From assembly GCA_022494885.1 (NCBI GenBank), contig JAGVSM010000854.1, positions 62,001 to 126,000 on the forward strand: a stretch of 64,000 bases of DNA, read 5' to 3'. Position numbers and translations under genes: made by a program. This stretch comes from Micrasema longulum (lineage: Eukaryota > Arthropoda > Insecta > Trichoptera > Brachycentridae). The notes under the pieces are model-generated. The model saw only the letters and a program-made list of their open reading frames with translations, had not been told where the DNA came from and made no database searches. This document shows, in pieces, positions 1 to 11,900 of the stretch; positions within the stretch are counted from its first letter, which is position 1; each line of letters starts with the position of its first letter.

Positions 1-479
1 TTGGCACAACCACAGAACTATTATGTTGGTAAAAATGTATTGAACCTTTTGCCGGAATTGTGGAAAAGTGGGAAAATTGTCAACTTGAAAAAAGTGTGAT
101 ATTGGTCATCAGAGTTGATGCGTGCTACTAATACTTTCTTTTCTTTAAAAACATAATTTATTAACATGTAATTGAATGCACTTGCTTGGCTCAGAACGAG
201 GTAAGTACCCCCCGTAAGCTAGGCAAAGTTTCCAACAAAAAATTGTAGAAATAATTTAATGTATAAATAAGCAAATAAATAAATAAAGTTTTTTTGCTAG
301 TGAATACAGTTTATTTTTGTTTGTAAAATAACTATTTAATATATTGACACCAATGAATTGTAAATTATGCTGACTGGTTTCAGGTCCACCAACAATAAAA
401 TGTAAAAGATTCTCAAAATATAGATTACTTATTCAATGAAAAAGTTTTATCAAATGCACATTTCTATTAACATATTACA

Positions 480-1015
480 ACCGAGATGGAGATCATTATA
501 GAGAAGTGAATATAGAAGTCTAGTAATTCTTTTATCTGTTGATGAGCTGAAGCCTTTATTGATGCGGGTGAGATTCGTCTGATTGAACTATTTCACCCAC
601 ATGTGGCTACGCCTGAAATTATTTTTCAATTTTAAATACTTCTTGGACCAGGTTGTATCAACAATGTTTTGAGTTTGTCAAAATTTTTGTAGACATGAAC
701 TGGATTCAACCCCCTAGGGAGCTGTTAATATTAACACATTACAACAAAGATGAAGAACATTTTAGAGAAGGAAATATAGAAGTCTAGGCATCTACAGGGC
801 TTATGACCTTTCATTGGCTGGTTTAAGTGGCCACTTTATACACATTCACCATTCTGCCAATATTTTAACGTCTATATTCCTTCAATTCTTCCACCTGTTG
901 ATGTTTGTGAAGTTAAAAGCACATTTTTATTGTGAGCATACCTATTGTTGACAACAGCATGTTGATATCTCTACAGAGATGGTGAAATGAGAAGGAAATA
1001 TGGATGTTTAGACTA
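480..1015 (+). repeat. Dispersed repeat family R1 (copy 1)
   Basis: Contains GAAGAACATTTTAGAGAAGG, AGGGCTTATGACCTTTCATT, GGCTGGTTTAAGTGGCCACT and a CACCTGTTGATGTTT end. The same blocks recur at 56460-56765 (minus), 60395-60560 and 63780-63990 (plus). No coding content was recognised. The nature of the element (LINE 3' UTR or non-autonomous element) is unknown. Confidence 0.7.
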
Positions 1016-1065
1016 ACAAGGCTTATGTATGTGTCACCGCCAAACAGTTAAATCAGCCACTCATT

Positions 1066-2068
1066 AGAGCGGCTAGCCTGTTCACAAAATGCCAGCATTC
1101 AGTTGAATGACTAGACCGTTCGTTGAATGAATCGAGATAGCTTAACGTTCAACGTTGGCTGGTTGAAAGCTAGCCCTTTGGAAACGGCAGAATCGAAAGC
1201 CACAGGTCATTTAGTTCATTTTTTTACCACTTCAACGCTAGCTGTCATCTAACAAATATTGCATCAGCAACTGACAATGTGTGTTGTTTTATGTTGAAGT
1301 GCTTCGTTGTGAGTGAAAATAGAGAGCATAATAAGACGAATGGAATACAGAATGGCTTTTTCTGCAAGTAATGAGTCGGAGACGAGTTTTATATGAAAAT
1401 TTGAGCCTAAACTTATTGAATAAGTTATCACGACAAGCTAGTCTATTTGGTATTACTGGATGCCTACGTACGATATTATGACTGCAGCGAATAAAGAGCA
1501 ATTTAATAAGTCCGGGATGATAAATGTTTAGTTTATTATTTTGTATAGAGTTTTGCAATTTTAAACATGGACATGTCACCGCCAAATCGTGTTTTTTTTT
1601 CTTACTTCACATAAAAAAAAACATTTTTTTTTATGTGAAGTAAGGTTAGGTTGACTTAAATAATAAAAAAAAGTTGTTTCCTATCAAGTTAAGTAAAAAT
1701 ATTTTTTTAAATTTTTTAACTTAACCCAACTTATCCTAACCTTTGTAATATTATATTCAAGAATGAGGACATGAATGTTTTACATTACTTTAATAAAAGT
1801 TCGTTTAATTTTATCAGCCTCACTTTCCTTCTACCACCAGACAGAAATCTATCTGCCTGCCAAATGGTCTCAACAATACATAACACAAAATTAAATTCCC
1901 TCGCCCTTACCTGGGAAGACGAGCCGTAAACACTCTTTACAATTCAAAAGGCTAAGCGACGTTCAGTCCTTTCATTTAAGTTTCTTTTCAACATTTTGGC
2001 TAAGCGTCCGTTATTCTACTATTCGATGGAGTGCCGGCATTTTATGAACTGCTTAGCCGCTCAATTAG
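1066..2068. mobile_element. DNA transposon remnant with long imperfect terminal inverted repeats
   Basis: The left end GAGCGGCTAGCCTGTTCACA continues AAATGCCAGCATTCAGTTGA. The reverse complement of the right end reads GAGCGGCTAAGCAGTTCATA then AAATGCCGGCACTCCATCGA. Similarity extends over about 55 bp. The interior of about 900 bp has no intact transposase. The right flank (GGTGAAGAACATTTTAGAGA) matches a dispersed repeat also at about 745, so it seems to have jumped into that family. TTA/AATTA next to the ends could be a PIF/Harbinger-type target site, but this is not certain. Confidence 0.7.
1601..1644. repeat. Perfect 21-bp inverted repeat with 2-nt loop
   Basis: CTTACTTCACAT plus nine A, then CA, then nine T plus ATGTGAAGTAAG. 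The arms are exactly complementary. A second, looser inverted pair built on AAGGTTAGGTTGACTTA (from 1642) and TTATCCTAACCTT (about 1731-1743) begins at its end. Together they look like a small fold-back element nested in the 1066-2068 transposon. Confidence 0.85.
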
Positions 2069-2189
2069 GTGAAGAACATTTTAGAGAAGGTAATATAGAA
2101 GTCTAAAACCATACTGCATTAAGTAAAATTAGTTTTTCTTCTTCTCCAAATTGCGCCAAAATCAGAAATAGTAAATAAGCATTGTGTGC

Positions 2190-2540
2190 CTGGCTAAATG
2201 ACGAATATAGTTCCAAATAGAATCAGAATCCTGGACAGGTGTTTTTGACTCGATGACTACTCCTAGGTAAAAATTATGAATAAGAAAGTCGAGTGGAGAT
2301 AGGTTCACCTCGCAGTGTAGTGGTTAGCGCATTTACCTACCATGCTTGAGGGCCTGGGTTCGATTCCTGACGGGCTGGACGTGAAATAATAAGTTAGTTC
2401 TACACTGCAATATTTAATTGTCCCCGGGGTGGCACCTGAAGCGTAAGACTGATCACACTACCTTCCATATAACAAAAATGATCCAGATACGCTGTGATAG
2501 GAGCACCACTGGAATACGAGTGATGATGCAATTACCATAT
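2190..2540 (+). mobile_element. tRNA-derived SINE, family S1 long form
   Basis: About 110 bp of leader (CCTGGACAGGTGTTTTTGAC, CGAGTGGAGATA), then a tRNA-like head with box A GCAGTGTAGTGG and box B GGTTCGATTCC, a conserved body (GGCACCTGAAGCGTAAGACT, ATGATCCAGATACGCTGTGA) and a degraded GATGATG tail. Confidence 0.85.
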
Positions 2541-2664
2541 CATCCATGATATTGCAATACTGCGTAACTATACATATATATATAGAAGAGGCTTGTCAGC
2601 AGGCGGGATAGAGGGGATATGGAAGGAGGTAATGAAAAATACGCCACAACACCCAGACCAATTG

Positions 2665-2768
2665 AGAAAAAAATCTTTGATTTTTTCATGCAACTGGCGG
2701 GAATCACCATCGACTCGCGACGCCAGTTTCACAGTTGGCCATCTTACCAACTGCGCCACAGCGCCTAT
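2665..2768 (-). mobile_element. tRNA-derived SINE, family S3 fragment
   Basis: The minus strand reads GGCGCTGTGGCGCAGTTGGT, AAGATGGCCAACTGTGAAAC and a TGGTGATTCCCGCC end. It is tRNA-like but with extra bases, so it is not a functional tRNA. A related copy lies at 44992-45130. Confidence 0.6.
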
Positions 2769-3036
2769 ATTTTGTCATTTTTGGCAACCTAAAAAGGGTT
2801 CTGTTAGTATATTCACTTACGATTTTAATCAACCAAAAATACCGCTGGAGTATCAGAAACACTCATGTTTTTATTATGTGCAGTAAATATGGTGATATTG
2901 ACTGAAAAAGTTTTATACATATATTTGTCTATATATATTCGTCCCAACTCAACACAGGACTTTGGTTCCATGGAGTTGGGACTTGTATCTCAATAAATGT
3001 TTAAATGAATATATTGTGAATAAATAAGTTATTTGA

Positions 3037-3482
3037 AGGGGTTAAATGCAAAACCGCCACTGTCCGTGATCACTGTTTTCGGAAAGACCAACAACACCAG
3101 CAGCAAAAAGATAGTCTTAATTTTATGTTGAATGTGCACATTGAATTTAAAAGAAATAGTCATTTCGTCGCGTTGGGGAAACAAGGTTCTATGTGGATTC
3201 ATATTTTTTTTTGAGACATGAAAGTTTGAAATGAAGATATTATTTCATCTAATATTTTTTATTAATTTTGTCTTAATAATTAATTTGTTTTTTTTTTTAA
3301 TTTTGATGCAGATAGAACCGATATTTAAATATAAATATAATAAAAGTTCAATGTAAAAAAACATATTTTGTCAGATAAGAGAACCTTGTTTCCCCAATGC
3401 CACAATTTGGCTACTGGTTTTGTAGATCTTCCCATAAATAGTGATCATGAACAGTGGCGGTTTTGCATTTAACTCCCTCATT
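3037..3482. mobile_element. MITE-like element with long terminal inverted repeats
   Basis: Left GTTAAATGCAAAACCGCCAC and right (reverse complement) GTTAAATGCAAAACCGCCAC are identical over 20 bp. The match continues with changes to TGATCACT and AAGA. A second inner pair, TTGGGGAAACAAGGTTCT near 3174 and its complement near 3380, shows the arms reach about 150 bp. There is no transposase inside, and target duplications could not be fixed. Confidence 0.8.
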
Positions 3483-3599
3483 CTGAGTAAAAATAACAAT
3501 AATTTAAAACTAGCAGCTTTTAGTCCCTGTAATAAATTTATTGCAGTAAAAAAATAATCATAAAAAAAAAAACAGGTTAACTGGTATTTTAGTATCACC

Positions 3600-6500
3600 G
3601 ATGATATGTATAAATTTTATTTAGAGAGGGTATAAATAATACTATTTTATGATGTAATACATTTATTCACATTTTCAATTATTTGGATAGTTATAAATAT
3701 TCTAAAATCTAGTACGCCAAGCGATTACTCCTTATTTGGGGTTATGTAATTTTTTATTATTATTCAAAATAACTAACAATCAGTCTATAAATGCTTTCAA
3801 GAAATAATTTAATAGTCAAACAGGGAATTAGGTCCACCTTAACGTATAAACTCTCCACAGCTTTTATTGAATCCAAGCTATATGAACTCTAAAACAGGAG
3901 AAATATTCATGAATTTGCTCAAGTTGAAGATTATAATTATTTGTGCTAATGTTTTACAGTCCACAATAAAGTATCAAAACTTAGAGATCCGCTCTCCTTA
4001 CATTTTGTTAGAAAATACAAAAGGTTTTCATAAAACAGTTAACGGGAATTCAGAAATCTAAGTTTAATTTATATTAAAGAGGAATTTCAGTAAAAATTCA
4101 ATTAGAATCAGAGAAAACAATTTTATATACTTTCAAATTCTCCAAAATGTACATAAAAATGACTACCTACATTTACCGAAGTAGGTAGTATTTTAGAGAT
4201 GGTGATGTCTCACATGTTCCTGTTAGGTGACATCTTTGTTACAGCTATAATGTAAGAATTTACGGCAAATTTTCTTTTGAAAACATGATTTTAAAAAAAT
4301 TTAAAATGAACTAATCATCGCAAAGAAATTCATCATAAATTGATGTTGTTTCATTTTTGATAATAAATAATTAGAAGAGTATTAAATGAACAGTTCTGCG
4401 TGTGAAATAAAACCAGAAGCCTGGATTTGCATTTTCGAATCTGTGGCTTCTCTCAGGGATAAATCCCGGAAAATAAATTGAGTCGAGGACTACGCCTCGT
4501 GGAGTACTGCCTTCATATTGTATATTACAAATGATCACTGAAACGCTGCAATAGGAGTACCAATCATTAAGGGCAAAATGATTTAAATAATATGGGAAAG
4601 TTTGGTAGTCTTCAATAACTCAATAGTGCTGATTGCTGAAAGATGTTATTACTTTTTTCTCAATAAAAAATCTAACACACTGTAAGGAGAATAGATTGCT
4701 GCAAAACATATTTTACCAACCTCAACAAGAAAAACAAATTTAATAGATTTTAAATACATTACAGAAGTATTCTTTACATTTACTAACACTGAATAAAGAA
4801 AAATAGCACTCCCTAATTAACAGCACTAATTCAATTCGCAACCAGAATTATTTGATAATCATTTTCTACAAGCCTACAACCACACTGAAACATTAATGTG
4901 TAGAGTATTTATTATATTTTAATTATTTGATTTAATTAATAGTAATCCTGCCCATTTTGCAGGTTATGGATGTAACAGTATTTAAATATAACATGATTGT
5001 TAAAAAAAATATTTTTGCTGTCAATTTATTAAATCGTATAAATTTATAAACAATGGACCTTAAAACTGATTTGACATGATTTTTAATACAAATTGTAGGT
5101 ACGTATTATATTGTCAGTCAGTGCGCATTACCACCAATTTAATAAAACTGTAATAATTAACATTTTTAAAAAACACACTATTGAAATACATGCATGCAAA
5201 ATAAAGATTTTTTTTGTAATGAATAAAAATTGCTATGTTAGCGTGAATCTTTAAAATATTTTTTTAGATAGTGATATTGTACACTGACCAACAATCTGCA
5301 TTTTAAAAGTCCACCTGATATCATTTGGCAGTAATGTAGTCTAAAACATACCCATTTTTTAGTACTAAAAACTTTATAAATGGAAGGTTCAGATGATATA
5401 ATTTGTGATTCCTATAATATTTTATTACAAAATGTCTTAAAAAGATCAATTTCCTAAGTATTTGGCAATTCACGATAATTTACACACTATTTTATTTATT
5501 TTAATTTGAAGGTATGTATTCTTAAAGCTGAGTTCTGTCTGTTAAAGTGTCAAACAAAACAAAAATGTCAAAACCAATTTTTAAATAACCAGTGTTTTTA
5601 TTGCGCCATGGCTTACTGCGATTTATTATATTATTAAAATATTACCAGAGCTGGCCCCATAAGTTCAGTTGGCGCAAAGAACCAGACACTTGCTTACGAG
5701 GGAGGGGAGAATAATATGCCCGTATCAATTTACAAGCATACATATTCCCGTCTCAAGTGAAAAAATTTTGTTCTCTCAACAACAAAAGGTAATAAATGAA
5801 GTGTTGAATGTTTTAAAAGTTGTCCAAACATATAAATACAGATTTTCTGAATGCAAGAAGCCCATTATTATTTTTTTTAAATAGGCTCAAGCAAAATTTT
5901 TCGATTAAAAAATCTAAAAAACAAATCATAAGTACATAAATTGGTTCAAGTACTTAAAATTCTCTAAAACAACATAGCTATCTTCAGAAAAAGAAAAAAA
6001 TTAAAGGTGTGACGATATGTACGCATTATTATTTTCACAATTCTATCAACTGCTAGTTTTCACATTTAAAAATAAAATTCTACGATATTCACATTTTATC
6101 CTTGTATGTATACAACAAATTTATACTATTTTAATTGATTGATATTTGTTGGTAGTTTATTAATACCAAAATCTGCAAAAATGAACTACGAAGAAAAGTA
6201 TTGGGAAGACATTCCAATAATATTAGGTAATACGCTATGTAACAACCACGGATACTCTTATTATTTAATATAAGTAATTTAATTTGTGTGAGATACATGT
6301 AGATATTTAGCCAGCTACAGTTATTAATCCAATGAGCTATACATATATTATAATATATAAGGAGCTGTATTACTGAAGGTTAATTATTTTTTATTTATAA
6401 CAACTGTATATTATTCTTGAAGAATTATTTTAATTTTTTACATCTACAGACTTGAAACGCATTCATTTCATATAAAAATTAGAATATTCACAATTGTTGC

Positions 6501-8110
6501 AAATCTACATTTGGCAATTTTATTGCGAAACATCATAAAAATTTCAACTTATTTATCGACATTATTTAACTTTGTTAAGTTATTTAAAAGATGCATACTA
6601 AAAACTTTTCATAAACTTTTTTTCTTGTAATCTGTGTAGTTTGCATTTTACAAGCTCCATCAAATAATTATTTCAATTTACGGGAATTGTGGTAGGTGGC
6701 AGAGCCAAAATAGTACACACAAACATTATTTCTAGACAAAGTACACAATTTGATATTGTGTATTGCACACTGTGTTATAATAATGTAGAAAACATTTAAA
6801 GTTGACTAAAATGTCATGACATACATACCTACTTAATTAAGAATACAATATTGCATTGAACTATTCAGAATACTGAAAAAATAAATCATATTAATTCATA
6901 TACAGGCCTGCACAAGTAGACAAGATGGTTGTCGGAAAAGAGACCATATAAATGTTTTTGGTATTCCCAGCAAACATGAAACATTAAAATGAAAAAATTA
7001 TAACATGCAATTTTAAAAGCTTTTATTTGTTTAACTCGGAATTGACTAACAAAGAAAAACAATCACAAAATAAGTGTGACATTTGAATTGTTTTATTTAC
7101 CATATATATTATGAAAAGAGCGCCTTAGATGTTCAGCTTCTATTAGTTAGTTTTCAATTTAACTAGGTTTGCTATATTGCGGTGCGAGCTTATACACATA
7201 TTGGTATAAAAACAAACTCATTTATGGGTTACTATTGTAGATGGGGGAAGGTTAAAATATTAAAGTGAGGTAATTTGTATACCTAAAAACACGTAAATTT
7301 ATATAACGCTCATACTGCTGGTGATCTATTGCTTCATACACATAAACATGTATAATTTGTTACCGCAGGCAATATTATTACATACAATCCCTCTAACATA
7401 ACTTAATTATAATAAGCTAGATAGTGGATGACCGACTGAGTACATTCAACACTAAAAACTATTTATTCTCGAGTAATAATAAAAAGTAAATCACAAATAC
7501 TCGACAGTAAGAAAGGATGACCCATTTTTTATTGTCTGTTGAAGCTCGAATTTATTTGAGAATTACTAAAATTCAAAATAATATTACGGAATACATTATA
7601 CCTCAAATAAAAATTTGAGCCAGAGATCTTTTTTTCAAACTTTGGTACATAAATAAATCATTTAAAAAATGAAAAACTCTTTTTCTTATGGAAGTTTTTT
7701 TTTCTGCAATTTTTAAGATTCTTGAATACTGGGATACTAGTGAAATATTATTCAAATTTGTCACTAGAGTTTATTGTTATTCTGCCTTAATTATATTGTC
7801 GATCAAATTAGCAGTATGACTAATTCACCAGAAAAATTTCGTATGTATATATGCTACAAAAGCATATAAATTTATTGTATTTTTTACCCAGAGGCGATAC
7901 ATTTAACAGTTCATTTATTTTTCTATAAAAAGAAAAATGTAGAAATTTTGTCGATGAATTTTATGAATATGACAAAAACTTTGGCAGCGAGAATCTACCG
8001 TTTCACAATAAAAACGTTACATATTGTGTATTTTGTAATATTTATAAAATATACACCACAGTACAAAAATTGAACATTTAATTTTATGAATAGGGAATTA
8101 CAAAACCTTA
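3600..8110. other. AT-rich flank downstream of PACS, no gene recognised
   Basis: Only short, compositionally random frames are present. The one recognisable item is a degraded family S1 SINE at 4390-4575 (leader and tail present, tRNA-like centre deleted). I see no exon-like GC-rich block. Confidence 0.6.
4390..4575 (+). mobile_element. Degraded S1 SINE copy with internal deletion
   Basis: The leader pieces (GTGTGAAATAAAACCAGAAG, ATAAATTGAGTCGAGGACTA) are followed directly by tail pieces (TGATCACTGAAACGCTGCAA, TAGGAGTACCAATCA). The box A/box B region is mostly lost. Confidence 0.6.
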
Positions 8111-8819
8111 ATTATATTTTATTCTAAGATAATGATTACTCATCATAATAAATACTTAATGGATTATATCACATCAGATCCCATTAGGTATGATATTGCC
8201 ATCCGTGACACAACATGCCTTGATCGTTTCAATAATAAAACTCACCGATTTCTACATTCAGTAAAATTAACTAAGAAACAATACTGAGTAAAACGTTTTG
8301 TAATAAAATAGGGAATCTTAAGACACAGAGACCCAAATTAAGAATGCACCGAGATTCAAATGCTACGGGATATAAATATACATTATATTGAATTATTCCT
8401 GATAAATGATTATAATAATAAAATTCATAATACGTAAAAAGTATAAAATATAATTTGAAGTAAATAATATTATTATATAGTATTTAAGAATATGTGTAAA
8501 AAGAAACATTTATAATACAGTAATAAGGAAACGAAATATAATATTAATTACAATTAAATAACATACACACATACACGCTAAACTATGACACGGCTATATT
8601 TTATAGGGAACAATAATTTACATACTAAGTCCACTATTCGACCGAACGTAGAGTGGAGCTACTACCGAGGAACAAACAAGATACGATATGACTGGAATTG
8701 CCGTTTAGAAAATATATACATTATTATTTCACAGCACGATGGCACTGTACTCAATGCGTTTAACTTAATCTGAGCATGTTTCGCGGATGCTCGGCCAAGT
8801 ACCGGTGCGGGAGTGCCCC
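8110..8819 (-). other. Probable PACS 3' untranslated region
   Basis: Sequence downstream of the TAA on the minus strand. It is not an obvious repeat. The nearest minus-strand AATAAA hexamer read by eye is at about 8116-8121 (TTTATT on the plus strand), with others near 7912. The real cleavage site cannot be fixed without transcript data, and the UTR may be longer or shorter. Confidence 0.4.
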
Positions 8820-8947
8820 TTAAGTGAGCTCTTGGGGGGCCAGGGGAGCCCCCAGGAGGGCGATGGGGAAGTTCTTCACGTGCGTCTGCCACTGGATGGA
8901 AAGCTGGAAAAATTTCACGCTGCTCCATTCTGCACCATCTATATAAA
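8820..8947 (-). CDS. PACS: PACS last coding exon with stop codon
   Basis: Encodes V907-T948 and the TAA stop at 8820-8822. The acceptor is [31 protein letters not shown] then [13 protein letters not shown] match the family C-terminus [20 protein letters not shown] with HVKHFPICIFG. The last residues (APLAPQELT) differ from the vertebrate HSKATF ending, as expected for an unconserved tail. Confidence 0.96.
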
Positions 8948-11900
8948 CTGAAAGCAAATAGAAACATTTGTTTACACATCTGTCTTGCGATGTCGTTGAT
9001 TGTAACAATGAATTAAAGGACGTCAGGAATTAAAATTTTAAGAATCTAATACATATATTTTCACCTCGGAAGGAAAAAATTGAGTTAATTGTACATATTT
9101 CACATCTTGATAGGAAAGGTTTATAATAATATTAATTTGTAATATTAAATATACAAAAATAAAATAAATGAGTTGATAAAATGTACAGTCTATAAAAAAG
9201 AAAGTAAAATTTGGAATTACAACTCTAAATTAGAAGTGCCTTGTTTTACAATTTCTTACGAAACGGTGACGACATTCTCTTCAACTGCTCCCCCTACTGT
9301 TTTTAAAGCCACAAGAACATTGGTGCCCTCAATTCATTTTTACTCTTTTTTTTACCTTGACTGTTATTAACATCAAAAACCCTTGAAGATTTTGTTAAAT
9401 ATGGTGAAATGGGTCTTTTTATTGGAAAAATACTACAGGATAAATTATTTACCTTTTAATGGCACATTGTGTGAGGTCTTAGCGGAGCAGATGAGTCTTG
9501 ACACATTATCTAATGTTTGGCTTCGTCCTGTGTCTGTGTCCTTGTCTTTTTCCTTTTTCTTGCCCAATCTCATGACTAAAAAAATTTTATAAGTTTAAAT
9601 TGAAAGTTATTTAAATGTTTCATTGAATAAAATAAATATTTATGTCATTGTAAAAAGTGTTCTTAAAAATATAACTGATTAAAATTTATATTTGAAGCAC
9701 TAGCTTTGTGGTTATTCGTTGCATAATTAATATGCTTTTAACCACGTATTTTACATTTAATTACCTACTGGTTTCGGAGCTACAGATGTTCCTTTATTGA
9801 GGTATAGGTAAAATAATTATATCTCAATTATTGACACAAATGTCGAGATCAGTACATTATGTAAGGCTGAGATAAGCGTTATGGACAAAATCAAGGAAGG
9901 AGCTCTGCATCGGTTTGGACATGTAGAGCGAATGGACAGTGAAAGAAAGGCTAAAAAGATTTAAGATGCGGATGTTGATGGATGCGAAAATAGAGGAAGA
10001 CGGAGAAAGACATGGCATGATGAAACCTAACAACCATTTGAAGAGGGAAGTGTCAAAAGTCGGAATAATTGGCGCGCGTGCATGAGAAGATGTATGAATG
10101 TAGAGGAAGCGAGATCTGAATGCGAAGGACAGAGTGATATGGCGTTTTATTATTATTTTTGCCTACCCTTACGGGGACACGGTGTGATGGTTTATTAGTT
10201 TTGTTTGTATTTGAACAGTTTCTTAGTTACATAAATTAGCTATCCTATCCATCGAATGGCCATCCCCTCAATTCTCCGCTTTTTAATGTGTTCTTGGTTT
10301 CCTTTTGTTATGTTCTATAATACTTTATGTACTTTGAACCATTTATTATAAGTTTATCTGGACGTTTATTAAAAATGTATAAATAAATATGGAGATAATA
10401 AATCAAGTCTTTGTAAGTCAAGTAATATTTTTTGTATGTAGAGGTATATTCAATTCTCAATTATGCCTCGATAATTAAATATGTATATGAAATAAGCGGT
10501 TAAAAACAAATTGTTTAATGTTTTTATTTTTATTTAAATCATCATCATTACCTTTCCGCACCTAATGGTGCATAGGGCACTGCATTGGTACATCAATCGC
10601 AGTGTATCTTGAGCATTTTTGTTACATATAGGTACAATGATAAGTCTTACGATTTAGGTACCAGTCCAGGGACTATGAAATATTCTGGCATGAACACACC
10701 CTTTTTAATAAATATTTCATATCAACCATGTCGGGAATCGAATCCGAGACCTCTTGCATGGTAGGCAAATGCGCTGACCATTACACCACGAGGCCGAAAT
10801 TACATAACTAATTACTAATTTAATTAATAAATTGATTGTATTTATAAATAAAACAATATATTTATTTTTCACAGTTGAATTGAAATTAAATTATGTTCTC
10901 ATCAAACACGATGGCATTTTTTCTTATCGATTACGAGTTTGAAACGCGTCTATTTGACAATACATTATTGAAAATAGATTTTACTTTTTTGTTTCTTCTC
11001 CTTTGTCGCATAGGTGATGTGGAAGCCGGGCGCGGCAGCAGGGTCCACGCCGGGCGTGAGGCGCGCTGCGTGCAGGCAGCGAAAGGAAGACTTGAGGCAG
11101 GCGCGGGCGGCGGGGGCGACGGAGGGAGCCGGCGTAAGGGGGAGATGCCCCTCTAGGCGGCGCCGAGCCGAACCCTCCTCACCCTTCCATGACTCCTGCT
11201 TCACCATCTGACAAAAAAAATAATTTGTGTGTAGTTTAAAAATGTGCGGATCTGAAGAGGACACGAAATGTCATTTGTCCGAACCAGGTTGTGGTCCTGT
11301 GGCTATTGCCGCGGACTCATATGTCCGTGGTTTGAACCCCACTCTGCCACAACTTGATTATCATTTTTCTCATAGTGAGTTTTTTTATTACTGCAAAAAA
11401 AACTACTTTTGCAGTTTGGCGGGAATCAAAGAAATTGTTTAGAAGAATGCCTATGTGAAAAAAATTTCAATAAAATAAAAAATAAATTACAACTAATTGA
11501 AAATGCCCCTAAAAATTTAAATATTTGATTAAATCATAAAAACACAAATATTAAAAAATTTTTTACAAAAAAAATCTTCATTTAAAAAAAAAAAAAAAAA
11601 GACGTCAAAATTCTTTAAAAAATCACTATCATCTACATTATCCGCCAAGTAAATAAAAGAGCGATGTAAGACATTCTAATAACGAATAGTGTAATTATAT
11701 GAATCGGGTTGTGGTTCCATGGCTAGTGTCGTGGACTCATGAATCAAAGATCTAAGAATCGCACCCCACTCTACCACAACTTGATTTCCGTTTTCTAATA
11801 TAGGGTGATTTACAACTCATTGAAAATGGCCACCAAAATTGAAATATTTAGGTAAATCATAAGAATGCAAAGGTTTCTTATTTATTAAAAAAAAAAGTGT

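Noticed and set aside
1289..1585. 98-codon minus-strand frame as a transposase
   Set aside because: It lies inside the 1066-2068 element, but no catalytic or DNA-binding motif could be recognised on either strand.
11281..11360. Functional tRNA gene
   Set aside because: tRNA-like arms are present but the second copy at 11700 shows the same unit with a common tail, so it is a SINE.
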